Assembly: GCA_037783415.1 (NCBI GenBank)
Contig: JAZGTN010000169.1
Span: 186,001 to 250,000 of the forward strand
Source of the DNA: Leptasterias polaris
Taxonomy: Eukaryota > Echinodermata > Asteroidea > Forcipulatida > Asteriidae
Direction of reading: 5' to 3'
Length of the DNA: 64,000 nt
Part shown: positions 48,965 through 57,944 of the stretch, in pieces
Numbering within the stretch: the stretch's first letter is position 1
Layout: each line of letters opens with the position of its first letter
Translations under genes and position numbers: made by a program
Notes under the pieces: model-generated
What the model saw: only the letters and a program-made list of their open reading frames with translations
What the model was told of the DNA's origin: nothing
Databases searched by the model: none

Positions 48965-51900
48965 CTGCGATTATTAACCGATTATGAACAGTGTTGTACA
49001 TACGTGGTTCAAACAAAACATTTAATTATTGTAATCAAACTATTTTGTATTCGGTGGTAGGCCTATCCAGTGGCCAATTTTAAAGAGCTGCTTAATTAAG
49101 CAGAAAAGGTAGCAAAGCACAACACTATGCTGACCAAAATAAGGTTGCAAGCCAAAATACCATGACTTATGTACGGTAACCATATTTGACTGGTATCCTG
49201 CTTATTATTGCTAAGCAGAAAATTTTTCAGCAATATTTCTTTCTTCAGCAGCTCTATGAAATTGGGCCCAGCCCTGCCTCCCGTAGGCCGTTTACTGCTG
49301 TATGATGAGGTGCATAGAGCATCTATCCTTAATTGCATGTATCTATGTTAAATATTTATTAGACATTTGTTAAGCTTGACATTGACAGATAATATTCATA
49401 TCTCAGACAGACAGGTGGGATGAAAAAACACTCATTACGACATATCCTAGCGTGCCACGTACCTCGGTAGCGACACCCTAAGCGGGCCTTTTGACGCCTC
49501 AGCACGGTAGGGAAGACTTGCAAATTATGGTGGCTGCTCCAAGTTAAGACGGGACGGCTCGTGTATATTTAGGGTCCCATAGGAAGACACTGTCATACGT
49601 CACTGTCTCATGACACGTCTGTGGCTGGGGCTGAGGGTTTTATTTTAGAAAGTACGAACTATCTTGATAAATCCACGTCAAACATGTTATGGACAACGGT
49701 CTTGTTTCCCTTAAAAGACATAAACTCACCGCTTACCTCTGTTTTGTTACCCATCTAGGCAATCGCTTAAGTCCTCTGCTTAAATACGTGTTTCTTATAC
49801 CACCGTCTTACAACGGTAAACTTTAGCTTCGGTTGTTTTACTAATAGCTTCTTGTTCTCTTGAAAAAGGGCAGTGACGTAAACAGACATTTCCATTTTGG
49901 GAAGGAGGTAAGCGGGGGCAAAGACTTAAATGGGAGGGGGCTTAAATGGGAAGTATCTCGAACCATTCATTTGTGCATGTTTTCGTTCGATTTCATTCAG
50001 GGGTGAATGGTTCTGAGCGGGGGGGGGGGGGGGGGGGGGGTTGTCGGGGCCCCTGCCCCGCTCAGGTTACGTCAATGGAAAGGGCGTTAGAAAATAACAA
50101 GAGCACTGCTCCCCATGTTAGGATTTTAAAACATAAATCAAACTCCATAAAACTATTGGGAAATGTTGTGTACACGTTGTGAGAACAGGGTTCTCTCTCA
50201 GCCAGCTCTTTAGCGTACATTTCAAACCATTATTTAATAAAATTTATTATTTTTTGTTCTCAAACAAAAATAACCATGCAGCTCTGTCAATGCAGTTTAA
50301 TCAAGCACATGTAGAGCCCATTGCGTGTAATATTAGATCAATAAACACGTCTGGTCCCGAAATTTAAGGAAATGGAATAAACGGTTTCCAGAGCAGGTTC
50401 TCTGCTTATCTCCATCAACGGTCTATACACCATAGAATAACACTGTATGTTTAATACACCCTAGAGCATCCATGCACAACGGAATTGTGATGTATAATGT
50501 AAAGCCAATATATTAGGAATTAATCTGTTTTGCCATCGTAGATAAACCAGCTGTGATATCACAATGTGTTTCCATCGATCAGCCAGGGAGACAAAGATAC
50601 GCGTTTGGAATACCCAAGTCTAGGAAACTGTAAACTTATATCAAAATGATCTTTAATGAGAATACGGCACAAGGGGTGACCTTGCATTGTGTTATGGATG
50701 TCTAGATATCTGAAACCGCTATTTGAAATGTAAACTTCTCACGATATGAATATTATTTATGTCTATATAATATCTGCCCAGCGGTACACTGAGGTCTGCG
50801 TCAAGACAAGGTAGTGTGAAATCGACAAACAATCTTCCAGTTCTCGTATAGCCATGTATCACTTGTACAATATTAGTAAGATTAAAAGGTTTATAGGTCG
50901 TCGAGGTACAGAGCAAATAATTCATATGTTAGTCACGTCCCGGATTGATTATTGCAATGCTATCCTAGCTGTCTCCCTGCCACCACTCTTGCCCCCTTAC
51001 AGAGAGTTCAGAATTCGGCTGCTAGGCTACTTACTTGTATAAAAAAGTACGAGCATATCACCCCAGCTCTGATGCAGTTACATTGGCTTCCTGTTAAATA
51101 TCGTATTATTTTTAAGGTGTGTTTGCTAATTTTTAAATGCTTAAATGGTCTTTGCCCTTTGTATCTGTGTGATCTTGTTGCCACTAAGCTAATCCGCCCA
51201 AGAGCGAGGCTGGTTTCTGCAGGTGATAGAATGTTCTCTGTAATTGGTCCTCAACTGTGGAACCAGCTTCCTAAGCAACTTAGGGAAGCCAATAATGTTG
51301 ATAGTTTCAAGGCTGGCCTTAAAGGTATTATACAGGATTTGGCAGAGCTGACAAAATAATCACAGACAGTGTTCATGTTTTGTGTAATCAACCACATACA
51401 TGAAATAACAAACCTGTGAAAATTTGAGCTCAATTGGCCATCGAGGTCGGGAGAAAATAGTGAAAAGAGACCTTTATGTGTTTTCTGTTTTTCAAACATC
51501 GAGTTTATTATCACGCGCGATAAAAACTATTGTTTTACTCATTTCTCAGAAACGATAGCCTTTTTGGGCAGAAATATTTTAAGGAACCCTTTCTACCATT
51601 ACTTACTTTAAATCATGTAAGTTATGTGTGAATCTGTGAACATTTGTGTTTTTCGATCTTACCAATAGTGTACAGGGCCTTTAAGACAAATCTTTTTAAA
51701 CGTGCTTTTTTAAACCACTAAGTACATGTACCTATCTTTAGCAATGCCAGTTTTTCACTTAAATGATTTGTTAGTGTTTTTGTAATGTCTATAATTACAT
51801 TTTTACTGTATTTTCTCTTAGGTTTTATAACTGTAATTTTAATGTTTTGTTTTTTTAAATTGTTAAGCGCCCAGGAGCATGTTTCATGGATGGGCGCTAT

Positions 51901-54900
51901 ACAAATTGTCATTAGGCCTATTGTTATTATTATTATTATTATTAGTTCTCCAGATTTCATATTTTGCAGTTTTTGTTTTAATTTCAGCTCATTTGATTGT
52001 CATTCACGACACTTAATAGGCCTTTTTTATGTTACCTTGTTACAAAACATTCCAGAGCATTAATGAAAGGCATGGATACTACTAATATTGTAAATGGACA
52101 ATTTTACAATCTTGAATGTTACTTATTACTGTTACTTATTACTTATTACTTGTTACTTATTACTTATTACTTATTACTTGTTACTTATTACTTCGAGCTG
52201 CTTATAGAGTTCAAATACTAGCTAAACACAACACAATTATGCAACAAGGAAAAAAAAGGTTATCAGCTAAAATACCATTCCACATGTAGCATTTGTGACT
52301 GGCATATTGTTGATTAGCAGAGTTGTTTAAGCAATATTTTCTGCTTTCTTAAGCAGCTTTGTGAAATTGAGCCCTGGTAACTAGAGTGCGTGAATCTACG
52401 GACCGCAAGCGCATTAGCACGGCCATGAAATTTGACCGTGTGGGATATAGTTCCGAAACGTTATTACACAAACGAAGCGTTGGTTAGAACATGGAGGTAT
52501 CTATTCCTACCTCCATGGTTAGAATCAATATTGTATTCAAACAGCTTTATTGGATGTTGATAGATATTTGTCTAAACTCATATGCTGCGATGTTCTCCAT
52601 CAACAGTGATTGGGATGACTAAGTGATACTGGATGGTCACAGCACTACAAAGTACTGGAGACTGGGGGTGGGTGTCATCCATAGAAATAGAACCCGGAGA
52701 ACGCTGAGTGCGTCATTGTGCGTGCGGTTTCGTTGTGAGACCATGTACGCCATTTTTTTTACGCGTGTATGGCAAAATTAGCATATTACGGTCTATGTGC
52801 GTTGCCATTTTTGCCATACACGCGTGTCACGTGATGATCATTTTGCCATACACGCGTGTCGCGTGGTATCGATACGCCGCGTCTACAGACGACACAGAGG
52901 ATGGTCGAGCTCAGCGTTCTCCGGGTTCTATTTCTATGGTGTCATCGGAAATAATATTATCATTAATAATATTATATATTTCTGGTAATTCTTTGTGGAT
53001 TCCACGAAGGCATTTCTCCTGCTTTTCCTGCTTTCCAATGTTTAGTATTTCGGTTTCTGTTCCCATTTTAAAGACAAATTTACACACAAAGGAAAATAGG
53101 TTGACAATGGATAAAAGATAATTGTAAAATAATTAACATTCATTTTTTTAAAGTAATAATTATGAAAATACATATTCCTGTAACATGACGGATTCAGGCC
53201 ACCAAGGCGTCAATTTGTGAAGTTGGAAACAGAGACCAACGTACAAAATTTTTTAGTTCATGAGAATTTGCAAATGAATGAGCAACTGACAATTCCCAGC
53301 CCTGTCATGTAGTTAGCTGTGATGGCCATCCCACAATACTAATAACCCGTAACAATTTCTGTTTTTATTTAATTAACCCCCGTGCAACAAGCTGTGACGT
53401 TCGTCTTGAATAACCGTCTATCACATACTTTAATACGAAAGCCCATTAGTAACGTCATATCGTTTTCAATCTTTTGTAGACAAACCCGTGGTCGTGTCCC
53501 CAACCTCCGTGATCAGGGCAGGCAGAGATGACTATGTAACCATAAGATGTAACGTGAAAGCCGTCCCCAGAGCTGAAATCGTCTGGAAGAGGGACAAGGT
53601 GGTGCTGCAAACTAACGGCAGGGGAATTATCCGCAACGGTGTCCAATTTGCCGAGTAATTTAAGCCTTGAATTTGTTTACACTAATTATAAAAAGTCCCT
53701 GGTCAAAACTGACCAAGATCCAGAGCTCAGTTTCATTTAAAACCCTGCAAGAAGCATATTGTTTGTGATTTGCTCCGTGGAACGAAGGTGCTCACGCGGT
53801 AGGCATATTATGTAATTAGTGAAATTGACACATGAAACAGCCACAGGGTAAAAAAGAAACAGTAGCCAGGTCACCTATATATACCCTGAGGGTATTTTTG
53901 GGTCAGGATTGTAAACAAACAGCTCTGGTTTCCATTCACAGACATATGACAAAGAGCATGTGTTCATAATATGGCGGCAATTTTTGTACACAAGGGAATT
54001 GCCGCCTTGGCGCAGACCCACTTTGTGACAGCTGGCCTACCCGGTGAACGACCTCTAGGGAAAAATCGGTTCAGCCACTTTGTTAAGGGGTGTTCAGGGT
54101 TGGATGAAAATTAATTTCAGCGAAAAAAAAAAAAAAAAGTGTTGTAATTAACAAAAACAGAAAAATTGTTCTACCGCTTGAGACCATTCGCTACTTACAG
54201 GGTTACAATAGCTTAGTCGACATCTTGAGAACATTTTCTGAGGATGATAAGATCCTATATAAGTGTAGGCCTATGTCGACATGAAGGCAAAAGTTGTTTC
54301 GGGATTGTTTCAAGACGTTGAGCTCCTTTGGTATCTCCGGATCTCATAAAGTCGGATGGCATTTCCAGAACTCCGTAGATACCTCCATCATAATGAAGCT
54401 ACTAATTATAGTCAACATAATGCTGATATCCCCATGATGTTATTCAACACTTGAAGCAAAGATCAATCTAAGGTGTGAAGCTGTAACCCAGTAGCGTTTG
54501 TCGGATGATGTTGACTGAATATGATCTCTTGCTAATGTTGTTGTTAATTCACAAAGAGCCCCCAGCATATCTCTTTAAAGATAGATACACCATTGATTTA
54601 TGGAAAGACAAACTAATTCTGAATTAAAAATATATAAGTTGCTTGTTCTTAAACGGGAGAACCTTGTGAGTTCTTTGAACGGTAAAAAAAAAATGTAATT
54701 ATGATAACATAACAGCCTAAAATTGTTACCCTTTTTTCCATTTCAAGTTATGTTTTAGTGAAAGTGAAGCCAGATACCGACTATGCAAACTACTCGTGTG
54801 TTGCGTCAAACATGATGGGCACTTCACAATTTACTATTGAATTACATGGTAAGACCTTCAAGTTATTGGTAGCCGTTCTGTACACGACCTTAGCAAAATT

Positions 54901-57801
54901 GAGTCAAGTGTAAGAGGCACTAGCATTATAGTTTTCTCCATCCTCCTTTCAAAAACTCCCCCGGTCAAACTTGCCCGGGATTCTGGGTCCCATTGGGGGC
55001 ATTAACCCATTTCTGGGTCAGTTTGACCCCGGAGTCTGTACATCATGTCCGAAACTTGATCAAATTGATGCAGAATTCGTGTCAAAGTCCTGTGGGTCAT
55101 TCTTAACCAGAGTTGGGTCAGGCACCCTTTGACACGAAGCCGGGTCAATTCTAACCAGTCCGTTTATACAGTGCGAGTCAACAAAATATATACACTTTTA
55201 AAATTGCCCTTTGTTTTATTGTGTAGCAATATAGATAAGATATTTTCATATGTACTTGTAAGGTCACTCTTTTTGCTTCTTTTGGTGCCAGTTTCACTGG
55301 GTTGGATTTCATGCTTGACTGCAGCGCACTTGAGGCAATTATAAAATTAAGGGGGTCAGGTGAAATTTGGTACCTGCCAACTGGTCAGGGCTGGATAAGA
55401 AAGAGACAATTAAAAAGAACACGATCAATGTGTTGGTTCTGGTCATGGATTGCATAATCAATTCAGCTCTGTGAATCTTGCTTGCAAGGGTGCCCCAAGC
55501 AAAGGGTCAGTGAATTTACCCGGACGCAAAGTGCCTCAGATGTCTTGCGAAGTTTTCGCCGCCAGTTCCCAAACGTAAGATGCCCAACTCGTGCAACAGT
55601 TTATGCTAACGTTAGGAAGTTCCAAAACAAAGGAACGAGCCACAACCTCAATAAAGGTCATTCTGGTCGTCCAAGGACTGGCAGATCACAGCAAAACGTC
55701 GAAGCTGTCCAAGTAGCGCCCAAGCAACCAGAACATAATGGGCAGAGGATCAGCTCTCGGCGGAATAGGCTTTGTTCGCCCCAGAGTACTTTTAATCGGA
55801 TAACACGGCTTGATTTGCGGTTGTATCCATACGGAGGCATGAACTTTTTCCTTGAGACCCCGCACGTCGGATAGCCTTCTGTAACTGGCTCCTTGCAAGA
55901 CCCCTTCGTTTCCTCGAAGCTTTTCTTGTCTCTTTCTTATAATATCCAGCCCTGACCAGTTGGCGCATACCAAATTTCACCTGCCCCCTTAGTTGCCTCC
56001 TGTGCAGTCAAGCATGAAAACTAATCCAGTGAAACTGGCACCAAAAGAAACAGGAAGAGTGACTTTACAAGTACATATGAAAATATCTTATCTATCTATA
56101 TCTTATGTATAGTTTTTTTTGACTCGCACTGTAGTTTTACAATAATTTTCAAATGGCTTATTTAGAAAACAAGAAAAACAAATTCAAAGCAATCGTTCAT
56201 CATAAAATATATATTATATAAATATAATGATACTGATAGGCCTTCGAAACTGAACTTGTTTTATTTGTACTGCAGGTCGACCGGTAGCCCCGACAGTGAC
56301 TAGCCAAGCTATGGGTCGTAAACGCCACGCCTACACATTGTCATGGCGACCAGGAACATCTACGTCGTCCGATCAGAAGTTACCGATCAGCGCCTACGTC
56401 ATCATGTTCAGAGGATGGTGGATAGAGGCAAGTTATAGTTGCCCGCATGTTCTCTTTAAATCACTTCTTTTCTTTTCGTTTTCTTATTGAGTCGATACAA
56501 ATTACGCAATATTATGATGGTGATGATGACGTCATGTGAATTGTATCGTGATATGTCTGCCGCCACCTAGTGTCCCAAGTCCCTCGATGGATAATTTTCT
56601 ACAAACCAAAGACATTAGGGCGATCATAAATGACCTAAGGTTCCTTTTATTTTCTGGCAGATGAGAGGGACGTCAAGGAGGATTGTATTCTCTCACGACA
56701 CCCCTCTGAGAGAAGTGGTACCTGTCCGTGGGGACGAAACAACGTACACCTACATTATACGTGACCTTAGGCCAAACACGACCTATGAGTTGAGCATTTA
56801 TGGAAGAAACCAATACGGAAACGGGGATGTAACAATGTTCACTTTTTACACAGCCACTGGTAAGTTGTGGCCTTTTTATTTATTACTATTTTCATTTAGC
56901 ATTGTGACATATTGGCTAGATAATTAATCCTCATCACGAAGATTAAATAGCAGATATGCTTTGTTTTTACGGGGTGTTTTTAAAGGTTTAAACGGCACCA
57001 GGTTCAATTGTAGTGATTTTGCATCTTATGACTTTGTTGGTGTTGCCAATGCAGCGAGCTGCTGTAGGCAACAGCCGTTGTCTTAGTGAACTTTCTCGTC
57101 CAAATAATAATATGAACCAAATACGAACCAAAGCAATGAAATCTGACTTTGTTCTTTGCAGAAAATGTTCCAACGACCACGAGATCAATAATATCAAATG
57201 TGATGGCGATGACAACTAAACCTGGTATGTATTACAAGGTTTTGAAGTTGCTTTTTCCTATGACACTAAAAGGAAAAAGTTGCAAACCTAGTTGTTTTAG
57301 TTCTGTCTTTTGGGTATAATGTTTTTTTAAACAATATTTTAAGACGTTGATAAAGTTTGTGAACTTCCATCTTTATAAAGAGTAGACTTCAGTAGCTTTG
57401 TGTGTTCACTCCTGTAGGAAAGGCTGTTGACCGTTCTCCATATTAATTGGTGTCTGTTTGTTGTTGTTTAATTTTTAATTTTTCGTCTCGGTGGTGCCTT
57501 CCTCAACACGATAAAATGGGCTGAAGGAAGTTGGGTCAAAAGAGGGCGCTATCAGACAATCTTTCTACATGCACCATTCGCCGTGTGGGGGACAGAATCA
57601 CCGCGGGACAAAGTCCCTTGTGACACATATATGAAAGCAGAGTCTTTCTAAATTAAATTTTTTTGACCACATGTTTTTGTTCTCCATACAGGTATCATTC
57701 GCCTTCCCCTTCAATCTGGTGTTACTAATCTCCGGGGAACAGGACAGCTTTTCGGTGTTATTTCAAGTTTGCTTTTCAGCTACATCATCATTAACAAATA
57801 A
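35486..57801 (+). CDS. Ig x3 + FN3 cell-surface protein, probably GPI-anchored (11 exons)
   Basis: Eleven exons join without a phase conflict into 1605 nt (534 aa and TAA). Order: signal peptide (1-20), a 54-residue segment with two Cys that I do not recognise (21-74), Ig1 (75-177), Ig2 (178-277), Ig3 (278-360), FN3 (361-477), a Thr/Ser-rich linker (478-510) and a hydrophobic C-terminus (LFGVISSLLFSYIIINK) with no cytoplasmic tail. That ending fits a GPI-anchor signal. Three Ig plus one FN3 plus GPI is the layout of Drosophila Klingon and related adhesion molecules; orthology is not claimed. Ig1, Ig3 and FN3 are each split by an intron, unlike the one-exon domains of the nearby kinase. Introns hold LINE, Penelope, SINE, Tc1-like and miniature elements. 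AATAAA overlaps the stop codon (57797-57802). Confidence 0.83.
35617..35764. mobile_element. AGGGCCTTTTCC foldback element
   Basis: Ends AAGGGCCTTTTCCAAACCTC and GAGGTTTCGAAAATGCCCTT, with GGCTCCAGCTCCGG and CCGGAGC arms. It starts 70 bp after the signal-peptide exon of the Ig/FN3 gene. Confidence 0.75.
35789..36150. mobile_element. AATTTCATAGAGCTGCT foldback, two partial copies
   Basis: CCCAATTTCATAGAGCTGCT occurs at about 35790 and 35982, each followed by GGATACCAGT and a decayed right arm. It lies in intron 1 of the Ig/FN3 gene. Confidence 0.65.
37380..38195 (-). mobile_element. CR1/L2-type LINE 3' fragment
   Basis: The minus frame reads VINDAKTEIIIFNSRF, VRNLGVLMDSTMSM, FVTSRLDSCNSLLIGLS, ELHWLPIKLRIVYK and GQRAFNFIAPSLWNDLP. 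The open frame (37492-38067 and onward) is nearly intact but lacks the catalytic part. The 3' end is an ATA/TAA run near 37380. It sits in intron 1 of the Ig/FN3 gene. Confidence 0.85.
38196..39483. other. Intron 1 of the Ig/FN3 gene, no feature
   Basis: Short open frames on both strands have no recognisable domain. AGACCCCTTGCATAC (39204) and TGACGTCATAAGG (39334) look like decayed ATAGACC-type ends. Confidence 0.4.
39484..39750 (-). mobile_element. Penelope-like terminal fragment
   Basis: On the minus strand, ADRESLTSKRRLVHHW overlies CATCGAAACGTCGAC and a GGCTC/GAGCC hairpin. This layout matches the terminal part of the Penelope copy at 44531. No GIY-YIG or polymerase domain remains. Confidence 0.45.
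40666..40800 (+). mobile_element. tRNA-like sequence, probable SINE head
   Basis: A box TAGCTCAGTTGG (40674-40685) and B box GGTTCAAATCC (40718-40728) at tRNA spacing. The acceptor and anticodon arms pair poorly and no proper anticodon loop forms, so it is not a working tRNA gene. A tRNA-Lys-like ancestor is likely. It lies in intron 1 of the Ig/FN3 gene. Confidence 0.55.
40805..40979. mobile_element. ATAGACC miniature element, copy 5
   Basis: 175 bp. Flanked by TTA on both sides, counting from TAGACC, which suggests a 3-bp target duplication. It lies in intron 1 of the Ig/FN3 gene. Confidence 0.92.
41279..41440 (+). CDS. Ig/FN3 gene exon 2: unrecognised N-terminal segment
   Basis: 162 nt, phase 1 to 1. 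The acceptor is TTTTTTCTGTTGTAG and the donor is G|GTAAAG. It encodes a basic, helical-looking segment with two cysteines (VQKCMEMLRLRVRNS and MQKCLRQM). It is not an Ig or FN3 domain. Phase agreement is the main support. Confidence 0.6.
41484..41775. mobile_element. Degraded ATAGACC-type element with nested foldback
   Basis: Reads TTTGCATTGACGTCAT at the left, GATGACGAAACGATG, then a foldback insert (about 41539-41690, GGCCTTTTCGAAACC to GGTTTTGGAAAGGGC), then CGCGCGACGCATAGG, GCCAATGAG, TGACGTCG and ATGGTCTTTA. Confidence 0.55.
41772..42001. mobile_element. TATAGATAG miniature element, copy B
   Basis: 230 bp, inverted relative to copy A. The same end that touches an ATAGACC element in copy A here touches a degraded ATAGACC-type end (ATGGTCTTTA). 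Confidence 0.85.
42306..42676. mobile_element. TTAA-flanked miniature element, copy 3
   Basis: 371 bp between TTAA sites (42302-42305, 42677-42680), with ends AGGCACTGAACACG and CGTGTCCAGTGCCT. It lies in intron 2 of the Ig/FN3 gene. Confidence 0.85.
42842..43016. mobile_element. ATAGACC miniature element, copy 6
   Basis: 175 bp; the right terminus has a substitution (GGTCAAT for GGTCTAT). It lies in intron 2 of the Ig/FN3 gene. Confidence 0.9.
43345..43476 (+). CDS. Ig/FN3 gene exon 3: first half of Ig1
   Basis: 132 nt, phase 1 to 1. Encodes LLVAEEGSTALLECEVVNL and HVSWKRRG, the first Ig cysteine and core Trp. The acceptor is TTTTCTTCCCAG and the donor is A|GTAGGC (weak). Confidence 0.78.
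43560..43740. mobile_element. TTAA-type miniature element fragment
   Basis: Carries TACATGAAATAACAAACCTG and GTGAAAATTTGGG like the full copies; both ends are missing. Confidence 0.55.
43851..44014. mobile_element. ATAGACCGAT miniature element
   Basis: 164 bp with inverted ends ATAGACCGATCCATTAAGCC and GGCTTAATGGATCGGTGTAT. The interior has GGTGATC arms. It lies in intron 3 of the Ig/FN3 gene. Confidence 0.8.
44531..45345 (-). mobile_element. Penelope-like element, 5'-truncated, GIY-YIG end
   Basis: The minus frame (stop near 44968) encodes TNLIYLISCRVCGVQYIGET, TLKRRFYGHRS and VGHHFNLPNHS, the GIY-YIG endonuclease end of Penelope-like retroelements. The reverse transcriptase is absent. The insert is bounded by a 12-bp direct repeat, CATCTGCAACTA, at 44519-44530 and 45346-45357. 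The 3' part has the GAAACGTC motif common in Penelope terminal repeats (44613-44620 on the plus strand as its complement). A G-run sits at 44796-44808. It lies in intron 3 of the Ig/FN3 gene. Confidence 0.85.
46244..46555. repeat. Array of about 24-bp palindromic units
   Basis: About 13 imperfect units such as CATGCTCACCCGTAACGGGT; the ACCCGTAACGGGT core is palindromic. The array ends with GACCCGG motifs 50 bp before exon 4 of the Ig/FN3 gene, so it abuts the acceptor region of intron 3. Confidence 0.8.
46606..46782 (+). CDS. Ig/FN3 gene exon 4: second half of Ig1
   Basis: 177 nt, phase 1 to 1. Encodes FSIRIEGVLKSDAGDYKCQV, the D-x-G-x-Y-x-C end of an Ig domain. The acceptor is TATCCCCAG and the donor is A|GTAAGT. 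Confidence 0.88.
47539..47752. mobile_element. Near-perfect hairpin element with ATAGACC end
   Basis: About 214 bp that folds on itself along nearly its whole length: ATAGACCCATTGCACAACGC at the left and GTTGTGCAATGGGTCT at the right, with CCGCCATTTTGG and CCAAAATGGCGG inside. It lies in intron 4 of the Ig/FN3 gene. Confidence 0.85.
48350..48649 (+). CDS. Ig/FN3 gene exon 5: Ig2
   Basis: 300 nt, phase 1 to 1. Encodes AILFCNATGSPEPNVTWERV then SAGDAGMYNCTASNGVG, a whole I-set Ig domain with N-glycosylation sites (NAT, NVT, NSS, NCT). The acceptor is TTTATCTTCAG and the donor is T|GTAAGT. Confidence 0.9.
48856..48965 (+). repeat. (CAA)n microsatellite
   Basis: CAACAACAG, CAATATCAA, then pure CAA. 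It starts about 200 bp inside intron 5 of the Ig/FN3 gene. The poly-Gln reading is not part of the gene. Confidence 0.95.
49070..49272. mobile_element. AATTTCATAGAGCTGCT foldback, full copy
   Basis: About 200 bp, with AAAGAGCTGCTTAATTAAGC at the left and CAGCAGCTCTATGAAATTGG at the right; CTGGTATCCTGCTTATT lies in the middle. Confidence 0.75.
49273..50849. other. Intron 5 of the Ig/FN3 gene, no gene seen
   Basis: Apart from the G-run at 50020, I see no repeat or coding signal. Confidence 0.5.
50020..50041 (+). repeat. Poly-G run
   Basis: About 22 G residues followed by GGGGCCCCTGCCCCGC. It lies in intron 5 of the Ig/FN3 gene. Confidence 0.9.
50850..51944 (+). mobile_element. CR1/L2-type LINE fragment interrupted by a TTAA element
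   Basis: Pieces in two frames: QIIHMLVTSRIDYCNAIL, then RVQNSAARLLT, QLHWLPVKYRIIFKV and FSVIGPQLWNQLP. The frame breaks near 50985-50990. A 358-bp miniature element (51323-51680) splits the C-terminus; the LINE resumes with a Thr-Asn-Leu-Phe-Lys reading and ends in GCGCTATACAAATTG and (TTA)n by 51944. It lies in intron 5 of the Ig/FN3 gene. Confidence 0.85.
51323..51680. mobile_element. TTAA-flanked miniature element, copy 4, inside a LINE
   Basis: 358 bp between TTAA (51319-51322) and TTAA (51681-51684). Removing it with one TTAA joins the LINE reading frame, confirming the borders. Confidence 0.92.
52115..52192 (+). repeat. TTACTTAT microsatellite
   Basis: TTACTTATTACTTATTAC repeated; it borders the foldback at 52190. 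Confidence 0.9.
52190..52378. mobile_element. AATTTCATAGAGCTGCT foldback, diverged copy
   Basis: Left TTCGAGCTGCTTATAGAG, right TTAAGCAGCTTTGTGAAATT. It directly follows a TTACTTAT microsatellite. Confidence 0.65.
52679..52939. mobile_element. Miniature element with 30-bp inverted ends and 6-bp target duplication
   Basis: 261 bp; ends CCATAGAAATAGAACCCGG and CCGGGTTCTATTTCTATGG, matching over about 30 bp. TGTCAT flanks both sides (52673-52678 and 52940-52945). The interior repeats GCCATACACGCGTGT. It lies in intron 5 of the Ig/FN3 gene. Confidence 0.88.
53480..53638 (+). CDS. Ig/FN3 gene exon 6: first half of Ig3
   Basis: 159 nt, phase 1 to 1. Encodes DDYVTIRCNVKAVPRAEIVW. The acceptor is AATCTTTTGTAG. 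The donor G|GTGTCC is weak but is the only nearby site that keeps phase with exon 7. Confidence 0.78.
54759..54848 (+). CDS. Ig/FN3 gene exon 7: second half of Ig3
   Basis: 90 nt, phase 1 to 1. Encodes VKVKPDTDYANYSCVASNMM, the second Ig cysteine. The acceptor TATGTTTTAG was preferred over the nearby TTTCAAG because it keeps phase. The donor is G|GTAAG. Confidence 0.78.
54955..55160. repeat. GACCCGG repeat, copy 3
   Basis: CCCGGGATTCTGGGTCCC, TAACCCATTTCTGGGTCAG, GAGTTGGGTCAGGCACC and AAGCCGGGTCAATTC. It ends next to the Tc1-type transposon. Confidence 0.7.
55169..56131 (+). mobile_element. Internally deleted Tc1/mariner-type transposon with long inverted ends
   Basis: Ends CAGTGCGAGTCAA and TTGACTCGCACTG, each flanked by TA (55167-55168, 56132-56133). 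The inverted ends extend more than 200 bp, including GTGCCAGTTTCACTGG and its mirror. The middle encodes only the DNA-binding part of a transposase. It lies in intron 7 of the Ig/FN3 gene. Confidence 0.88.
55482..55874 (+). pseudogene. Truncated transposase DNA-binding domain
   Basis: 130 residues with a helix-turn-helix transposase signature: SASDVLRSFRRQFPNVRCPT, TVYANVRKFQNKGTSHNLN, HSGRPRTGRSQQNVEAV, then a second motif RISSRRNR...STFNRI. The DD(E/D) catalytic domain is missing, so it cannot transpose itself but might still bind element ends. Confidence 0.75.
56276..56427 (+). CDS. Ig/FN3 gene exon 8: first half of FN3, GC donor
   Basis: 152 nt, phase 1 to 0. Encodes APTVTSQAMGRK, YTLSWRPG and ISAYVIMFRG. 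The exon ends GATAGAG with the intron starting GCAAGT, a GC-AG intron. Phase 0 is needed by exon 9, which supports the GC donor. Confidence 0.83.
56661..56859 (+). CDS. Ig/FN3 gene exon 9: second half of FN3
   Basis: 199 nt, phase 0 to 1. Encodes YTYIIRDLRPNTTYELSIYG, the conserved L-x-P-x-T-x-Y end of an FN3 domain. The acceptor is TTTTCTGGCAG and the donor is G|GTAAGT. Confidence 0.88.
57162..57224 (+). CDS. Ig/FN3 gene exon 10: Ser/Thr-rich linker
   Basis: 63 nt, phase 1 to 1. Encodes NVPTTTRSIISNVMAMTTKP, a likely O-glycosylated stalk. The acceptor is TTGTTCTTTGCAG and the donor is G|GTATGT. Confidence 0.75.
57692..57801 (+). CDS. Ig/FN3 gene exon 11: hydrophobic C-terminus
   Basis: 110 nt with TAA at 57799-57801. 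The last residues are hydrophobic with only Asn-Lys after them, as in GPI-anchor signals; a likely attachment region is SGVTNLRGTG. A very short-tailed transmembrane protein is the alternative. Confidence 0.75.
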
Positions 57802-57944
57802 ATGTACAAACTACTGATACTTACATGAATTGTTGCTGTTGTTTTTTTACTAAGTGATGAAACCAAAGTTGAATTGAAATATTAAGAAAATCCCAATCCC
57901 TGTTTGTGTGAACGATCTTAAATACCAGCTCTCAATAATTATAC

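Noticed and set aside
48836..49060. Poly-glutamine open frame
   Set aside because: A CAA microsatellite in an intron; no link to flanking exons.
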